The notes beneath the pieces were generated by a model, which saw nothing but the letters and a program-made list of their open reading frames with translations, was not told where the DNA came from and did not search any database. The position numbers were made by a program, and so were the translations under genes. Shown here piece after piece: positions 34,874-43,554 of a stretch of DNA of 64,000 nucleotides (positions within the stretch are counted from its first letter, which is position 1; every line of letters starts with the position of its first letter). The stretch is from Loktanella sp. (GTDB taxonomy: Bacteria > Pseudomonadota > Alphaproteobacteria > Rhodobacterales > Rhodobacteraceae), in assembly GCA_017390475.1 (NCBI GenBank), contig JAFPBO010000051.1:62001-126000 (forward strand), written 5' to 3'.

Positions 34874-34922
34874 TTTTGGCTCCGACGGTAGGGATCGAAC
34901 CTACGACCAATTGATTAACAGT
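34874..34922. repeat. attachment-site direct repeat, right copy (attR)
   Basis: Identical to 22542-22590 over 49 bp. This copy is joined to the original 5' part of the tRNA and keeps the tRNA-Asn gene intact. The mismatches at 34873 and 34923 define the ends. Confidence 0.95.
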
Positions 34923-34951
34923 CAACTGCTCTACCGCTGAGCTACGTCGGA
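34877..34951 (-). tRNA. tRNA-Asn (GUU)
   Basis: A complete cloverleaf of 75 nt including encoded CCA. The acceptor stem is TCCGACG / CGTCGGA, the anticodon arm TTGACTGTTAATCAA has the anticodon GTT, and the T-arm contains GGTTCGATCC. It serves as the integration target of the element to its left. Confidence 0.97.
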
Positions 34952-34961
34952 ACATGGCGTG

Positions 34962-34991
34962 CGTATAGCAATGTGATTCCGTGGCGTCCAG
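34962..34991 (-). promoter_or_regulatory. candidate tRNA-Asn promoter
   Basis: On the minus strand CTGGAC (-35) and TATACG (-10) are separated by 18 nt, with the -10 about 10 bp before the mature 5' end. The fit is moderate. Confidence 0.4.
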
Positions 34992-35009
34992 AGCCTTTTG
35001 GCCGGTTTT

Positions 35010-35939
35010 TCAATTTCTTGTCATCGCCGGACCAGAGGCGTCTCGCAGGCTGAAAACAGCGGTTTCCCCGGGGGCCGGGGCGGCGCTGACTTCGCCGCGT
35101 TGGGCCAAGTCTATCAGATGCGCCAGCACATTGCGCTGTGCTGCTGGCACCAGATGTGGCGCGACATCGGTGTAGATGCGCGCAGTCAGGGTCTGGGGCG
35201 TGGCCGGGCCAGTGGTCAGCGCGGCGCGAATCTGTGCCTCGCGCGCTTGCCGGTGGTGGATCAGCCAATGCAATCTGGCCTGCGGGTCGGTCACCGGGGC
35301 ACCGTGGCCGGGGTAGAATACCGTGGCGGGCAGGGTGGTCAGTTTCCGGCAGGAGGCCATGAAATCGGTCAGATCGCCGTCCGGCGGCGAGACCAGCGAA
35401 CTGGCCCAGCCCATCACGTGATCACCGCAGAACAGCGCATCCCGCCAGCCAAAGCACAGGTGATTGCCGATATGGCCGGGGCTGTGGATCGCGGTGATCG
35501 CGCCCCAATCGCCCTGTAACTGGTCGCCGTCTGCCAGTGTCAGGTCGGGCCGGAAGTGGTGGTCGATCCCTTCGCCGCCGTCGGTCAGCCCGCGCGCGGC
35601 CAGACCGGCCATCACCGCGCTGCGCCCGGCAATGGCATCGCCAAAGGCTGCGACCGGGGCGCGGGTCCGGGCGGCCAGCGCCGGGGCAAGGGCGGAATGG
35701 TCCAGATGGCTGTGGGTGACGAGGATGTAATCCACCGGGCGTCCGGAAATCAGCAGCAGCAATGCATCCAGATGGGCCGGGTCGTCGGGGCCAGGGTCGA
35801 TCACGACCAGCCGGTCCCGCCCCAGAATATAGCTGTTGGTGCCCAGAAAGGTCATCGGCGACGGATTTGGCGCCAGCAGCAGCGTCAGATCATCGCGCAG
35901 CTTCCATGGCTGACCGGGGCGGGGGGCAAAGGCGTTCAT
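35010..35939 (-). CDS. MBL-fold metallo-hydrolase
   Basis: A protein of about 309 residues of the metallo-beta-lactamase fold, resembling LACTB2-type hydrolases. The zinc motif THSHLDHS, a second His in SPGHIGNH, the bridging Asp in FCGDHVMGW and the His in YPGHG are all present, and a C-terminal winged-helix-like domain follows. The ATG at 35939 is preferred over an in-frame GTG two codons earlier. It is the first chromosomal gene right of the element. The substrate is unknown. Confidence 0.85.
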   Translation of the reverse strand: MNAFAPRPGQPWKLRDDLTLLLAPNPSPMTFLGTNSYILGRDRLVVIDPGPDDPAHLDALLLLISGRPVDYILVTHSHLDHSALAPALAARTRAPVAAFGDAIAGRSAVMAGLAARGLTDGGEGIDHHFRPDLTLADGDQLQGDWGAITAIHSPGHIGNHLCFGWRDALFCGDHVMGWASSLVSPPDGDLTDFMASCRKLTTLPATVFYPGHGAPVTDPQARLHWLIHHRQAREAQIRAALTTGPATPQTLTARIYTDVAPHLVPAAQRNVLAHLIDLAQRGEVSAAPAPGETAVFSLRDASGPAMTRN

Positions 35940-35980
35940 CGGCACTTTCCGCCGGACCGGATGCGGGGTAGCGTTGCGGC

Positions 35981-37300
35981 ATGACGTTCAAATGGATCAA
36001 AAACATGATGCCGCGCGGGATTTATGCCCGGGCTGCGCTGATCCTTGTGTTTCCGGTTGTGTTTTTGCAATTGGTGGTTTCCGTCGTCTTTATCCAGCGC
36101 CATTTTGACGGCGTGACGCGGCTGATGACAAGTGCTGTCACCATCGACCTGCAATTCATCATCGATACTGCCAATGATGCCGCCGATCTGGATGATGCGC
36201 GCGCGGCGATTGCACCTTTGGGGGCGGCGCTGCAGATCCGCACTGATCTGCCAGCCCAGCTGGTGCCTGACAGTGATATCAATCCTTTCGTCGATCTGAC
36301 CGGGGCGACAGTGATCGCCACCCTGCGCGAGGAGATCCCCGCCATGCAGGTGGTGTCGCTGGAAGACCGGGGGCGGGTCACGCTCTGGGTTGAGACACGG
36401 CATGGCGCGTTGCAGATGGATCTGAGCCGCAGGCGCATGTCGGCGTCGAACCCGCATCAATTGCTGGTCATCATGGTGGTGATGGGCGGGTTGATGACGA
36501 TTGTCGCCTATCTGTTCCTGCGCAACCAGCTGCGCCCGATCAAGCGGATGGCGCAGGCTGCCGCAGATTACGGCAAGGGCCGGATCACGCCGTTCTGGCC
36601 CACAGGCGCGGTCGAAGTGCGGGCGGCGGGTGCGGCTTTCCTTGACATGCGCAACCGGTTGGAACGCCAGACGCAAAGCCGCACGATGATGTTGTCGGGG
36701 GTCAGCCATGATCTGCGCACGCCGCTGACCCGGCTGCGGCTAGGCCTGTCGATGCTGGACCATCCCGATGCCGCCGAACTGACCCGCGATGTCGATGATA
36801 TGCAGAAATTGCTGGATACATTTCTGGATTTCGCCCGCAGCGATGCGGCGGATAATATAGAACAGGTGGTGCCCGGCGATATTGTGCGGGCGGTGTTGCA
36901 TGATGCCACACGGATGGGGCAGCCGGTCAGCATGGCTGCGATTGACGGGCCGGCGCTGCCGATCAATCTGCGTCCGCTGGCGATCCGGCGGGCGCTGGAC
37001 AATCTGCTGGGCAATGCGCTGCGCTATGGCAGTCAGGCCCGGATCGGGGTGCAGGTGACCGAACGCGCGGTCCGGTTCTGGGTCGAGGATGACGGGCCGG
37101 GCATTCCGCCGGATCAATATGACGAGGCGATCAGCCCTTTCGTCCGGCTGGACCCCGCGCGCAATCAGGATCAGGGCAGCGGTGTCGGGCTAGGGCTGGC
37201 CATCGTCGCCGATATCGCGCGCAGCCATGGCGGGGTGCTGCGGCTGGGGGTCAGTCAGGCACTTGGCGGGTTGAAAGCAGAGCTGGTCATCAGCCGCTAG
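35981..37300 (+). CDS. EnvZ-like sensor histidine kinase
   Basis: A 439-residue membrane kinase. TM1 is at about residues 14-36, a periplasmic domain of about 125 residues follows, TM2 is near 160-180, then HAMP, HisKA with His243 in SGVSHDLRTPLTRLRL, and HATPase_c with the N box (RALDNLLGNALRYG), G1 (EDDGPGIP) and G2 (GSGVGLGLAIV). This is the EnvZ/OmpR-type architecture. No response regulator gene adjoins it here; an OmpR partner would have to lie elsewhere. Confidence 0.9.
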   Translation: MTFKWIKNMMPRGIYARAALILVFPVVFLQLVVSVVFIQRHFDGVTRLMTSAVTIDLQFIIDTANDAADLDDARAAIAPLGAALQIRTDLPAQLVPDSDINPFVDLTGATVIATLREEIPAMQVVSLEDRGRVTLWVETRHGALQMDLSRRRMSASNPHQLLVIMVVMGGLMTIVAYLFLRNQLRPIKRMAQAAADYGKGRITPFWPTGAVEVRAAGAAFLDMRNRLERQTQSRTMMLSGVSHDLRTPLTRLRLGLSMLDHPDAAELTRDVDDMQKLLDTFLDFARSDAADNIEQVVPGDIVRAVLHDATRMGQPVSMAAIDGPALPINLRPLAIRRALDNLLGNALRYGSQARIGVQVTERAVRFWVEDDGPGIPPDQYDEAISPFVRLDPARNQDQGSGVGLGLAIVADIARSHGGVLRLGVSQALGGLKAELVISR

Positions 37301-37396
37301 AATGAATTGCCCAATAATTAGGCAATTGACCGGAAATTCAGATATCGGGCATGGATATAGCATTGCGCTCTGTGCAGAAGCCGGTACTCTCAAGTT

Positions 37397-38821
37397 ATGA
37401 ATGATGAAATCAACCATTTCGATGAAATGATCAGCGCCACAGGCGCACGCCCCCCATATGCCGATTATGATGCCTGGTTTGCGTCGCAGGACAACAACCG
37501 GCTGGCCAAGAAATCTGCTGAAGCCTCTGCATTTTTCCGGCGCACGGGGATTACCTTTAACGTCTATGGCCAATCCGATGCCGAAGAACGGCTGATCCCG
37601 TTCGATCTGGTACCGCGGATCGTGTCGAGCGGGGAATGGTCCCGTCTGTCACGCGGGATCGAACAACGGGTCCGGGCGATCAATGCGTTTCTGCATGATA
37701 TCTACAACCGGCAGGAGATTCTGAAGGCTGGGATCGTACCAGTCGAACTGATCGCGAACAACGACGCCTTTTTGCCGCAGATGATGGATTTCAATCCGCC
37801 GGGTGGCGTCTACACCCATATCGTCGGTACCGATATCGTCCGCACCGGCGAAGATGATTTCTATGTGCTGGAAGACAATGCGCGCACCCCGTCCGGTGTC
37901 AGCTATATGCTGGAAAACCGCGAGACGATGCTGCAGATGTTCCCGGAATTGTTCAGCAAGATCAAGGTCAAGCCGGTCAGCGATTACCCCAAGAGCCTGC
38001 GCCGGTCGCTGGAAGCATCAGCGCCTGCAAGCTGCGAAGGGCGTCCGCGTGTTGCGGTGCTGACCCCTGGCATTCACAATTCGGCCTATTTCGAACATAG
38101 CTTTCTGGCCGATCAGATGGGTGTGGAACTGGTCGAAGGCCATGACCTACGCGTGGTTGATGGCCATATCGCGATGCGGACGACCCGTGGCTATCGCCAG
38201 ATTGATGTGCTGTATCGCCGGGTCGATGATGATTTTCTGGACCCGATGACCTTTAACCCGTCATCCATGCTGGGTGTGCCGGGGATCATGGATGTCTATC
38301 GCGCGGGCAATATTACCATTGCCAATGCGCCGGGCACCGGGGTCGCTGACGACAAGGCGATTTACAGCTATATGCCCGATATCGTCGAATTTTATACCGG
38401 TGAACGGGCCTTGCTGAAGAATGTCGAAACGCATCGTTGTTCCGAACCGGATGCGTTGAAATATGTGCTGGATAATCTGGCCGATCTGGTGGTGAAAGAG
38501 GTGCATGGTTCGGGTGGTTACGGCATGCTGGTCGGGCCTGCGGCCAGCAAGAAAGAACTGGCGGCCTTTGCGGCCAAGCTGAAATCCAACCCCAGTAATT
38601 ACATCGCACAGCCGACGCTGTCGCTGTCCACCGTGCCGATCTTTACCCGCAAAGGTCTGGCACCACGGCATGTCGATCTGCGGCCCTTTGCGCTGGTTTC
38701 GCCGGCTGGCGTGAATATCACGCCCGGCGGGCTGACCCGCGTTGCGCTGAAAAAAGGCTCTCTCGTCGTGAATTCGAGCCAGGGCGGCGGCACCAAAGAT
38801 ACCTGGATATTGGAAGACTGA
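37397..38821 (+). CDS. circularly permuted ATP-grasp type 2 protein (Anbu operon)
   Basis: A 474-residue protein of the circularly permuted ATP-grasp family. FDEMISATGARPPYADYDAW opens it and GVYTHIVGTDIVRTGEDDFYVLEDNARTPSGVSYMLENR is in the middle. Further on come VVKEVHGSGGYGMLVGP and, near the end, GLAPRHVDLRPFAL with SSQGGGTKDTWIL. The family is expected to ligate amino acids or peptides with ATP. It heads a four-gene operon with alpha-E, transglutaminase and Anbu genes, a known conserved association, and ends one base before the next start. Confidence 0.9.
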   Translation: MNDEINHFDEMISATGARPPYADYDAWFASQDNNRLAKKSAEASAFFRRTGITFNVYGQSDAEERLIPFDLVPRIVSSGEWSRLSRGIEQRVRAINAFLHDIYNRQEILKAGIVPVELIANNDAFLPQMMDFNPPGGVYTHIVGTDIVRTGEDDFYVLEDNARTPSGVSYMLENRETMLQMFPELFSKIKVKPVSDYPKSLRRSLEASAPASCEGRPRVAVLTPGIHNSAYFEHSFLADQMGVELVEGHDLRVVDGHIAMRTTRGYRQIDVLYRRVDDDFLDPMTFNPSSMLGVPGIMDVYRAGNITIANAPGTGVADDKAIYSYMPDIVEFYTGERALLKNVETHRCSEPDALKYVLDNLADLVVKEVHGSGGYGMLVGPAASKKELAAFAAKLKSNPSNYIAQPTLSLSTVPIFTRKGLAPRHVDLRPFALVSPAGVNITPGGLTRVALKKGSLVVNSSQGGGTKDTWILED

Positions 38822-38822
38822 G

Positions 38823-39764
38823 ATGCTTGGAAAAACTGCGGGCGGTCTTTACTGGATGTTCCGGTTTCTGGAACGGGCCGAAAATACAGCGCGTCTGATC
38901 GAGGCGGGGTTTCGTATCGCGTTGACCCGGTCAAATGACGCGGAATCAGAATGGAAATCCGTCATCATCACCTCTGCCGCGCAACGCGCGTTTGAGGCGC
39001 GGCATGACAAATATACCAGCGCCAATGTGGTCAATTTTCTGCTGCGCGATGCCAGCAACCCCAGTTCGGTTCTGTCGGTGACCAAATCGGCGCGCGACAA
39101 TGCGCGGCTGGTGCGCACGGCCCTGACCACAGAGGTCTGGGCGGCGGTCAATGAAACCTGGATGGTGCTGACCGATGTGCTGAAACGTCCGATCCCGGAA
39201 ACCGAATTGCCCAATGTGCTGGCCACGATCCGGCAACAATCCGCATTGGTGCGCGGCGCTCTGGTCGGTACGATGCTGCGCAATGACATCTTTGATTTCT
39301 GCCGTCTGGGCACTTTTGTCGAACGGATCGACAGCACAGCGCGGATCATCGACGTGAAATATTACGCGCTGCTGCCATCGCCGAGCTTTGTGGGCAGCCG
39401 GATGGATAATGTGCAATGGGAAACCATTCTGCGGTCGGTTTCGGCGCATCGGTCGTTCCGTTGGGCGGTCGAGGATGATTTCACCGCACCGGCGATTGCC
39501 GATTTCCTGATCCTTGACGGCCGTATGCCCCGATCGCTGAGCCATTGTGCAGGACAATTGGTCGAGAATCTGGAACATCTGGCCAAGGATTACGGCGAGG
39601 CGCAACCATCCCTTGATCTGGCCCGCAAGATGCATGGCAGGTTGAAAGACCGCGACATCGGGTCCATCTTTGACGAAGGGCTGCATGAATTTGTGGGGTC
39701 AATTCTGGACGATACTGCGGCGATCGGTATGCAGATCGAGATCGACTACAGGTTTAACAACTGA
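38823..39764 (+). CDS. alpha-E domain protein (Anbu operon)
   Basis: A 313-residue all-helical alpha-E family protein. It begins with the hallmark MLGKTAGGLYWMFRFLERAENTARLIEAG and contains FCRLGTFVERIDSTARIIDVKYY in the middle. Alpha-E proteins nearly always accompany the permuted ATP-grasp enzyme, as here, and may form its helical partner. The biochemical role is not established. The stop overlaps the transglutaminase start (TGATG). Confidence 0.88.
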   Translation: MLGKTAGGLYWMFRFLERAENTARLIEAGFRIALTRSNDAESEWKSVIITSAAQRAFEARHDKYTSANVVNFLLRDASNPSSVLSVTKSARDNARLVRTALTTEVWAAVNETWMVLTDVLKRPIPETELPNVLATIRQQSALVRGALVGTMLRNDIFDFCRLGTFVERIDSTARIIDVKYYALLPSPSFVGSRMDNVQWETILRSVSAHRSFRWAVEDDFTAPAIADFLILDGRMPRSLSHCAGQLVENLEHLAKDYGEAQPSLDLARKMHGRLKDRDIGSIFDEGLHEFVGSILDDTAAIGMQIEIDYRFNN

Positions 39765-40561
39765 TGCAACTCACAATCCGCCACAAGACCAGCTATGCCT
39801 ATGATATGCCGGTCGATTTCGCCTTGCAAAAGCTGCGGCTGCGGCCGCTGAGTAATGTGATGCAGACTGTCGATGACTGGCAGATCGATATCACCGGCGG
39901 CACGATCGAGGCCAGCTATCAGGATCATTACGGCAATCACACCGATCTGGTCAGCGTTATTCCGGGGACCGAGGCGGTGGATATCACGGCCTCTGGTCAG
40001 GTCACCACCCATGACAAGGCGGGCATCTTGGGGCCGGTCTATGGCCGCGCGCCATTGTGGCATTTCAAACAGACCACACCGCTGACCGCGCCGGGGGCAG
40101 GGGTGCGCGATCTGGCCCGCGCCCTGGGCAAATTCAAGGACCCGATTGCCTCGCTGCATGATCTGTCCAATGCGATCCGTGATGCGCTGCCCTATCAGAC
40201 CGGCGTGACCAATGCCGATACCACGGCTGAACAGGCGATCAAGATCGGGGCCGGGGTGTGTCAGGATCACGCGCAGATCTTTATTTCCGCCTTGCGCACC
40301 AAGGGCGTGCCCGCGCGCTATATCAGCGGCTATCTGATGATCAATGATATCGTTGATCAGGATGCCGCCCATGCCTGGGCCGAGGCGCATATTGACGGTT
40401 TCGGTTGGGTCGGGTTCGACATCTCGAACGGGGTATCGCCGGATGAGAAATATGTGCGTGTTGCCTCTGGCCGCGATGCCAGCTGTGCTGCCCCTGTCAA
40501 AGGTCTGCGGATGGGTCCGTCGAACGAGACATTGATTGTATCTTTGCAGGTTCAGCAGTAG
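39764..40561 (+). CDS. transglutaminase-like cysteine peptidase (Anbu operon)
   Basis: A 265-residue protein with an N-terminal beta domain (TIRHKTSYAYDMPVDFALQKLRLRP) and a transglutaminase-like core. The catalytic triad is visible as Cys166 in GAGVCQDHAQ, His203 in AAHAWAEAHI and Asp219 in GFDISN. It probably hydrolyses or transfers amide bonds made by the ATP-grasp partner. It lies between the alpha-E gene and Anbu in the same transcript. Confidence 0.9.
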   Translation: MQLTIRHKTSYAYDMPVDFALQKLRLRPLSNVMQTVDDWQIDITGGTIEASYQDHYGNHTDLVSVIPGTEAVDITASGQVTTHDKAGILGPVYGRAPLWHFKQTTPLTAPGAGVRDLARALGKFKDPIASLHDLSNAIRDALPYQTGVTNADTTAEQAIKIGAGVCQDHAQIFISALRTKGVPARYISGYLMINDIVDQDAAHAWAEAHIDGFGWVGFDISNGVSPDEKYVRVASGRDASCAAPVKGLRMGPSNETLIVSLQVQQ

Positions 40562-40593
40562 TGATTCTGTATTGAATTGAACTGGGCAAAGCC

Positions 40594-41325
40594 ATGACAT
40601 ATTGTATTGGAATGCAGCTCAACCGTGGGCTTGTGTTCATGTCGGATACCCGCACCAATGCGGGCGTTGACAATTTTTCGACAGCCAAGAAAATGTTTCA
40701 TTGGCACGTGCCCAATGAACGGATGATCACGCTGATGACGGCGGGCAATCTGGCCACGACGCAGGCGATGGTCAGCCTGTTGCGCGAACGGTCGGTCACG
40801 ACCGAGGATCGCGATCCCAGTATCCTGCATGAAAAGACGATGTTTCAGGTCGCCCGTCTGATCGGTGCGACGCTGAAAGAGGTGATTGCCGACAGCGCGC
40901 AGAGCGGGCAGCAATCAGCGGAACAATTTTCCGCTTCGGTCATTGTCGGTGGTCAGATCAAGGGCGGTCTGCCAACGATTTTCCTGATCTATCCAGAAGG
41001 CAATTTTATCGAGATCACCGATGACACGCCGTTTTTCCAGATCGGTGAGACGAAATATGGCAAGCCGATCCTGGTGCGCGCCTATGATCCTGACATGAGC
41101 TATGAAGAGGCGGTGAAATTGCTGTTGGTGTCTTTCGATTCCACGGTGAAATCGAACCTGTCGGTCGGGCTGCCGTTTGATCTGCAGATTTATGAAAAAG
41201 ATACATTCACTGCTGGTCGCAATATCCGGATTGAAGAGGATGATTCGGTCTATCGCGCAATTTCAGATGGCTGGGGCGATGCGTTGAAAGAGGCGTTTCA
41301 GCATCTGCCGTCCTACAGCGTGTAG
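40594..41325 (+). CDS. Anbu-type proteasome-like peptidase
   Basis: A 243-residue NTN hydrolase of the ancestral beta-subunit (Anbu) family, the proteasome-like peptidase found with alpha-E/ATP-grasp/transglutaminase genes. After removal of Met1 the N-terminal Thr2 of MTYCIGMQLNRGLVF would be the nucleophile. SDTRTNAG and the FSTAKKMF segment supply the conserved Asp and Lys environment, and the TLMTAGNLATTQAM segment follows. It should assemble into a ring or helical oligomer in the cytoplasm. A hairpin follows the stop. Confidence 0.9.
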   Translation: MTYCIGMQLNRGLVFMSDTRTNAGVDNFSTAKKMFHWHVPNERMITLMTAGNLATTQAMVSLLRERSVTTEDRDPSILHEKTMFQVARLIGATLKEVIADSAQSGQQSAEQFSASVIVGGQIKGGLPTIFLIYPEGNFIEITDDTPFFQIGETKYGKPILVRAYDPDMSYEEAVKLLLVSFDSTVKSNLSVGLPFDLQIYEKDTFTAGRNIRIEEDDSVYRAISDGWGDALKEAFQHLPSYSV

Positions 41326-41351
41326 GTAAGGTGGATTGACATCCACCTTAC
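41326..41351. terminator. long perfect hairpin between convergent genes
   Basis: GTAAGGTGGAT and ATCCACCTTAC form a perfect 11-bp stem around a TGAC loop directly after the Anbu stop. It has no U-run but lies between convergent genes, so it probably limits read-through from both sides. Confidence 0.6.
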
Positions 41352-41406
41352 TGGTCCGGCTGCGCCGGATGCGCGCCGCGCGGGGATACATTTACTCTGA
41401 AGATGG

Positions 41407-43452
41407 TCAGATGTCCTTTACCAGACGAAGTGCATCGTAAATTGCGGCATGGGTATTGCGGGCGCTGACCGCATCGCCGATCCGGAACAATTGGAATGTG
41501 CCGGTCTGGTTGGTTTTGACGCTTTGCTTCTGGCCTGCAATCAGCGCGTCCTGATCAACCTCGCCCCGGTTGGACGACAGCGGCTTGAGGTCGAAATAGA
41601 GATCATCCAGCGGCAAGGTCCCGTAATTGACCACGATCTGGTCATAGGTCTTTTCTGATGTGAAACCGCTGTAATCCGTCCCGATTGTCGCCCGCAGCCG
41701 GTTACCGTCGCGCGTGATATCCAACAGGCGGCGGGTAACTGTGAAGGTGACATCCTTGTCCTGCAGGGCGCGCATATAGGGCACAAGGTTCATGCCCATG
41801 ATATCCGGCGCGAAGGTACGGTCGGGTGTCATCACCTCGACCGATGCGCCTGCATTCGCCGCCACCTCTGCCGCCATCAGGCCGGGGTGGTCGCCGCTTT
41901 CGTCATAGATCAGCACATCCTGTCCCGGTTTCACATCGCCGGAAATGATGTCCCAGGCGCTGACTGCCAGCGTCTGGTCCTGTTTCGTTTCAAAGAGTTG
42001 CAGATTGGGCAGGCCGCCCGTCGCCACGATGACCACATCGGGGGTCAGGGCGGTGATATCATCCGCCTCGGCCCAGGTGTTGAAATGAAAGGTCACGTCG
42101 CGCGCGGCGCATTGCGCCATCCGCCAGTCGATGATGCCGATCATTTCACGGCGGCGCGGGTTCTGTGCCGTCAGCCTGATCTGACCGCCGGGGTTTGGTT
42201 GTGCTTCGAACACGGTCACATCATGGCCACGGGTGGCGGCGACGCGTGCGGCCTCCAACCCTGCCGGTCCTGCGCCGATGATGACGATCTGGCGCGCTGC
42301 GGGGGCAGGCGGGATGTCATGCGGCATGGTCAATTCGCGCCCGGTGGCGGGGTTGTGGATGCACAAAGCCTCACCCGCCTGATAGATCCGGTCGAGGCAA
42401 TAGGTGGCCCCGACGCAGGGGCGGATGTCATCCTCGCGCCCTTCGATAATCTTGCGCACGATATGCGGGTCGGCCATATGGGCGCGGGTCATGCCGACCA
42501 TATCAAGCAGCCCCGCCTGAATAGCATGCCGTGCCGTCGCCACATCGGGGATGCGCGCGGCGTGGAATGTCGGCAGGCCGGTGGCCTGTTTCACCGCACC
42601 GGCGAAATCGAGATGCGGGGCGCTTTTCATGCCCTGCACCGGGATCACATCGGTCATCGCCGGATCGGTATGGATGCGCCCCCGGATCACGTTGAGGAAA
42701 TCGACCATGCCGGTTGCGGCCAGCCGTTTGGAGATGGCGATGCCTTCTTCAGGCGTGATGCCGCCTGCTGTCGCCTCATCCGCCGTGTAGCGCAGGCCGA
42801 TGATGAAATCCTTGCCCACCCGTTTGCGGCAGGCGGCCAGCACGTCCAGCAGCAATTGCATCCGGCTGTCGAGGCTTTGCCCGCCGTAAGGCCCGTCCAG
42901 ATCATTGGTCAGCGGTGACCAGAACTGATCCAGCAGATGGCCGTAGACCTGCAATTCGATCCCGTCCATGCCGCCCGCCTGCATCCTTTCGGTCGCATCG
43001 GCAAAGTCGCTGATGATGCGGGCGATATCCCAATCCTCGGCCAGTTTCGGGAAGGCGCGATGCGCCGGTTCCCGGTGCCGGGAGGAGGAGACGGAAGGCA
43101 GCCAGTCGCCCTTGGACCAGCCAGTGCGTCGGCCCAGATGCGTCAGTTGGATCATCACTGCGCAGCCGTGATCATGGCAGGCATCGGTCAATTGCCTGAT
43201 CCACGGCACGACCTCATCCTTATAGGCGAGGATATTGTTGAACACCGGCGGGCTGTCACGCGACACGGCCGCTGACCCGGCGGTCATCGTCAGCGCGACA
43301 CCGGCCTTGGCGCGTTCGGCATGGTAGGCGGCGTAGCGTTCTTTCGGCATCCCGTCTTCGGGATAGGCGGGTTCATGGCTGGTGGTCATGATCCGGTTGC
43401 GCAGGGTCAGATGTTTAAGCTGGTAGGGTTGCAACAGGGGGTCATGGGACAT
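41407..43452 (-). CDS. OYE-family FMN/Fe-S/FAD oxidoreductase (N-methyl demethylase-like)
   Basis: A 681-residue three-part flavoenzyme. An N-terminal TIM barrel of the old-yellow-enzyme type binds FMN (QLTHLGRRTGW, GIELQVYGHLLDQFWSPLTNDLDGPYGG). A cysteine cluster RPCVGATYCLDRIY with ALCIHNPATG would bind a 4Fe-4S centre. A C-terminal NAD(P)/FAD domain has IIGAGPAGLEAARV. The C-x5-C spacing resembles stachydrine/N-methylproline and dimethylglycine demethylases rather than 2,4-dienoyl-CoA reductase. The substrate is uncertain; neighbours give no hint. Confidence 0.8.
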   Translation of the reverse strand: MSHDPLLQPYQLKHLTLRNRIMTTSHEPAYPEDGMPKERYAAYHAERAKAGVALTMTAGSAAVSRDSPPVFNNILAYKDEVVPWIRQLTDACHDHGCAVMIQLTHLGRRTGWSKGDWLPSVSSSRHREPAHRAFPKLAEDWDIARIISDFADATERMQAGGMDGIELQVYGHLLDQFWSPLTNDLDGPYGGQSLDSRMQLLLDVLAACRKRVGKDFIIGLRYTADEATAGGITPEEGIAISKRLAATGMVDFLNVIRGRIHTDPAMTDVIPVQGMKSAPHLDFAGAVKQATGLPTFHAARIPDVATARHAIQAGLLDMVGMTRAHMADPHIVRKIIEGREDDIRPCVGATYCLDRIYQAGEALCIHNPATGRELTMPHDIPPAPAARQIVIIGAGPAGLEAARVAATRGHDVTVFEAQPNPGGQIRLTAQNPRRREMIGIIDWRMAQCAARDVTFHFNTWAEADDITALTPDVVIVATGGLPNLQLFETKQDQTLAVSAWDIISGDVKPGQDVLIYDESGDHPGLMAAEVAANAGASVEVMTPDRTFAPDIMGMNLVPYMRALQDKDVTFTVTRRLLDITRDGNRLRATIGTDYSGFTSEKTYDQIVVNYGTLPLDDLYFDLKPLSSNRGEVDQDALIAGQKQSVKTNQTGTFQLFRIGDAVSARNTHAAIYDALRLVKDI

Positions 43453-43554
43453 TGGCTGGCTCCGGGCTGGGCTATGCGGCCATATTGCGCGGGTCAGCCT
43501 GCGGATTGCGGTCCGGTTGCGGCATTCTGTCCGCCTTTGACGTCGCTGCTGCGA

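Larger units (their letters stand above)
22542..34922. mobile_element. integrated element in tRNA-Asn, phage-satellite-like, with defence cargo
   Basis: The element is bounded by perfect 49-bp direct repeats that contain the 3' part of the tRNA-Asn gene. It starts with a tyrosine integrase and carries an AlpA-like HTH gene, a P4-type primase-helicase, iteron-like repeats, a serine recombinase, a TerS-like gene, several unknown small genes, an AT-rich HEPN gene and a reverse transcriptase. There are no capsid, portal, tail, lysis or large-terminase genes. This combination is that of a phage-inducible satellite rather than a prophage or conjugative island. Boundaries are directly visible; the satellite interpretation is inference. 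Confidence 0.9.

Noticed and set aside
22542-34922. Complete prophage or conjugative element
   Set aside because: No capsid, portal, tail, lysis, large-terminase, relaxase or type IV secretion genes were found between the attachment repeats.
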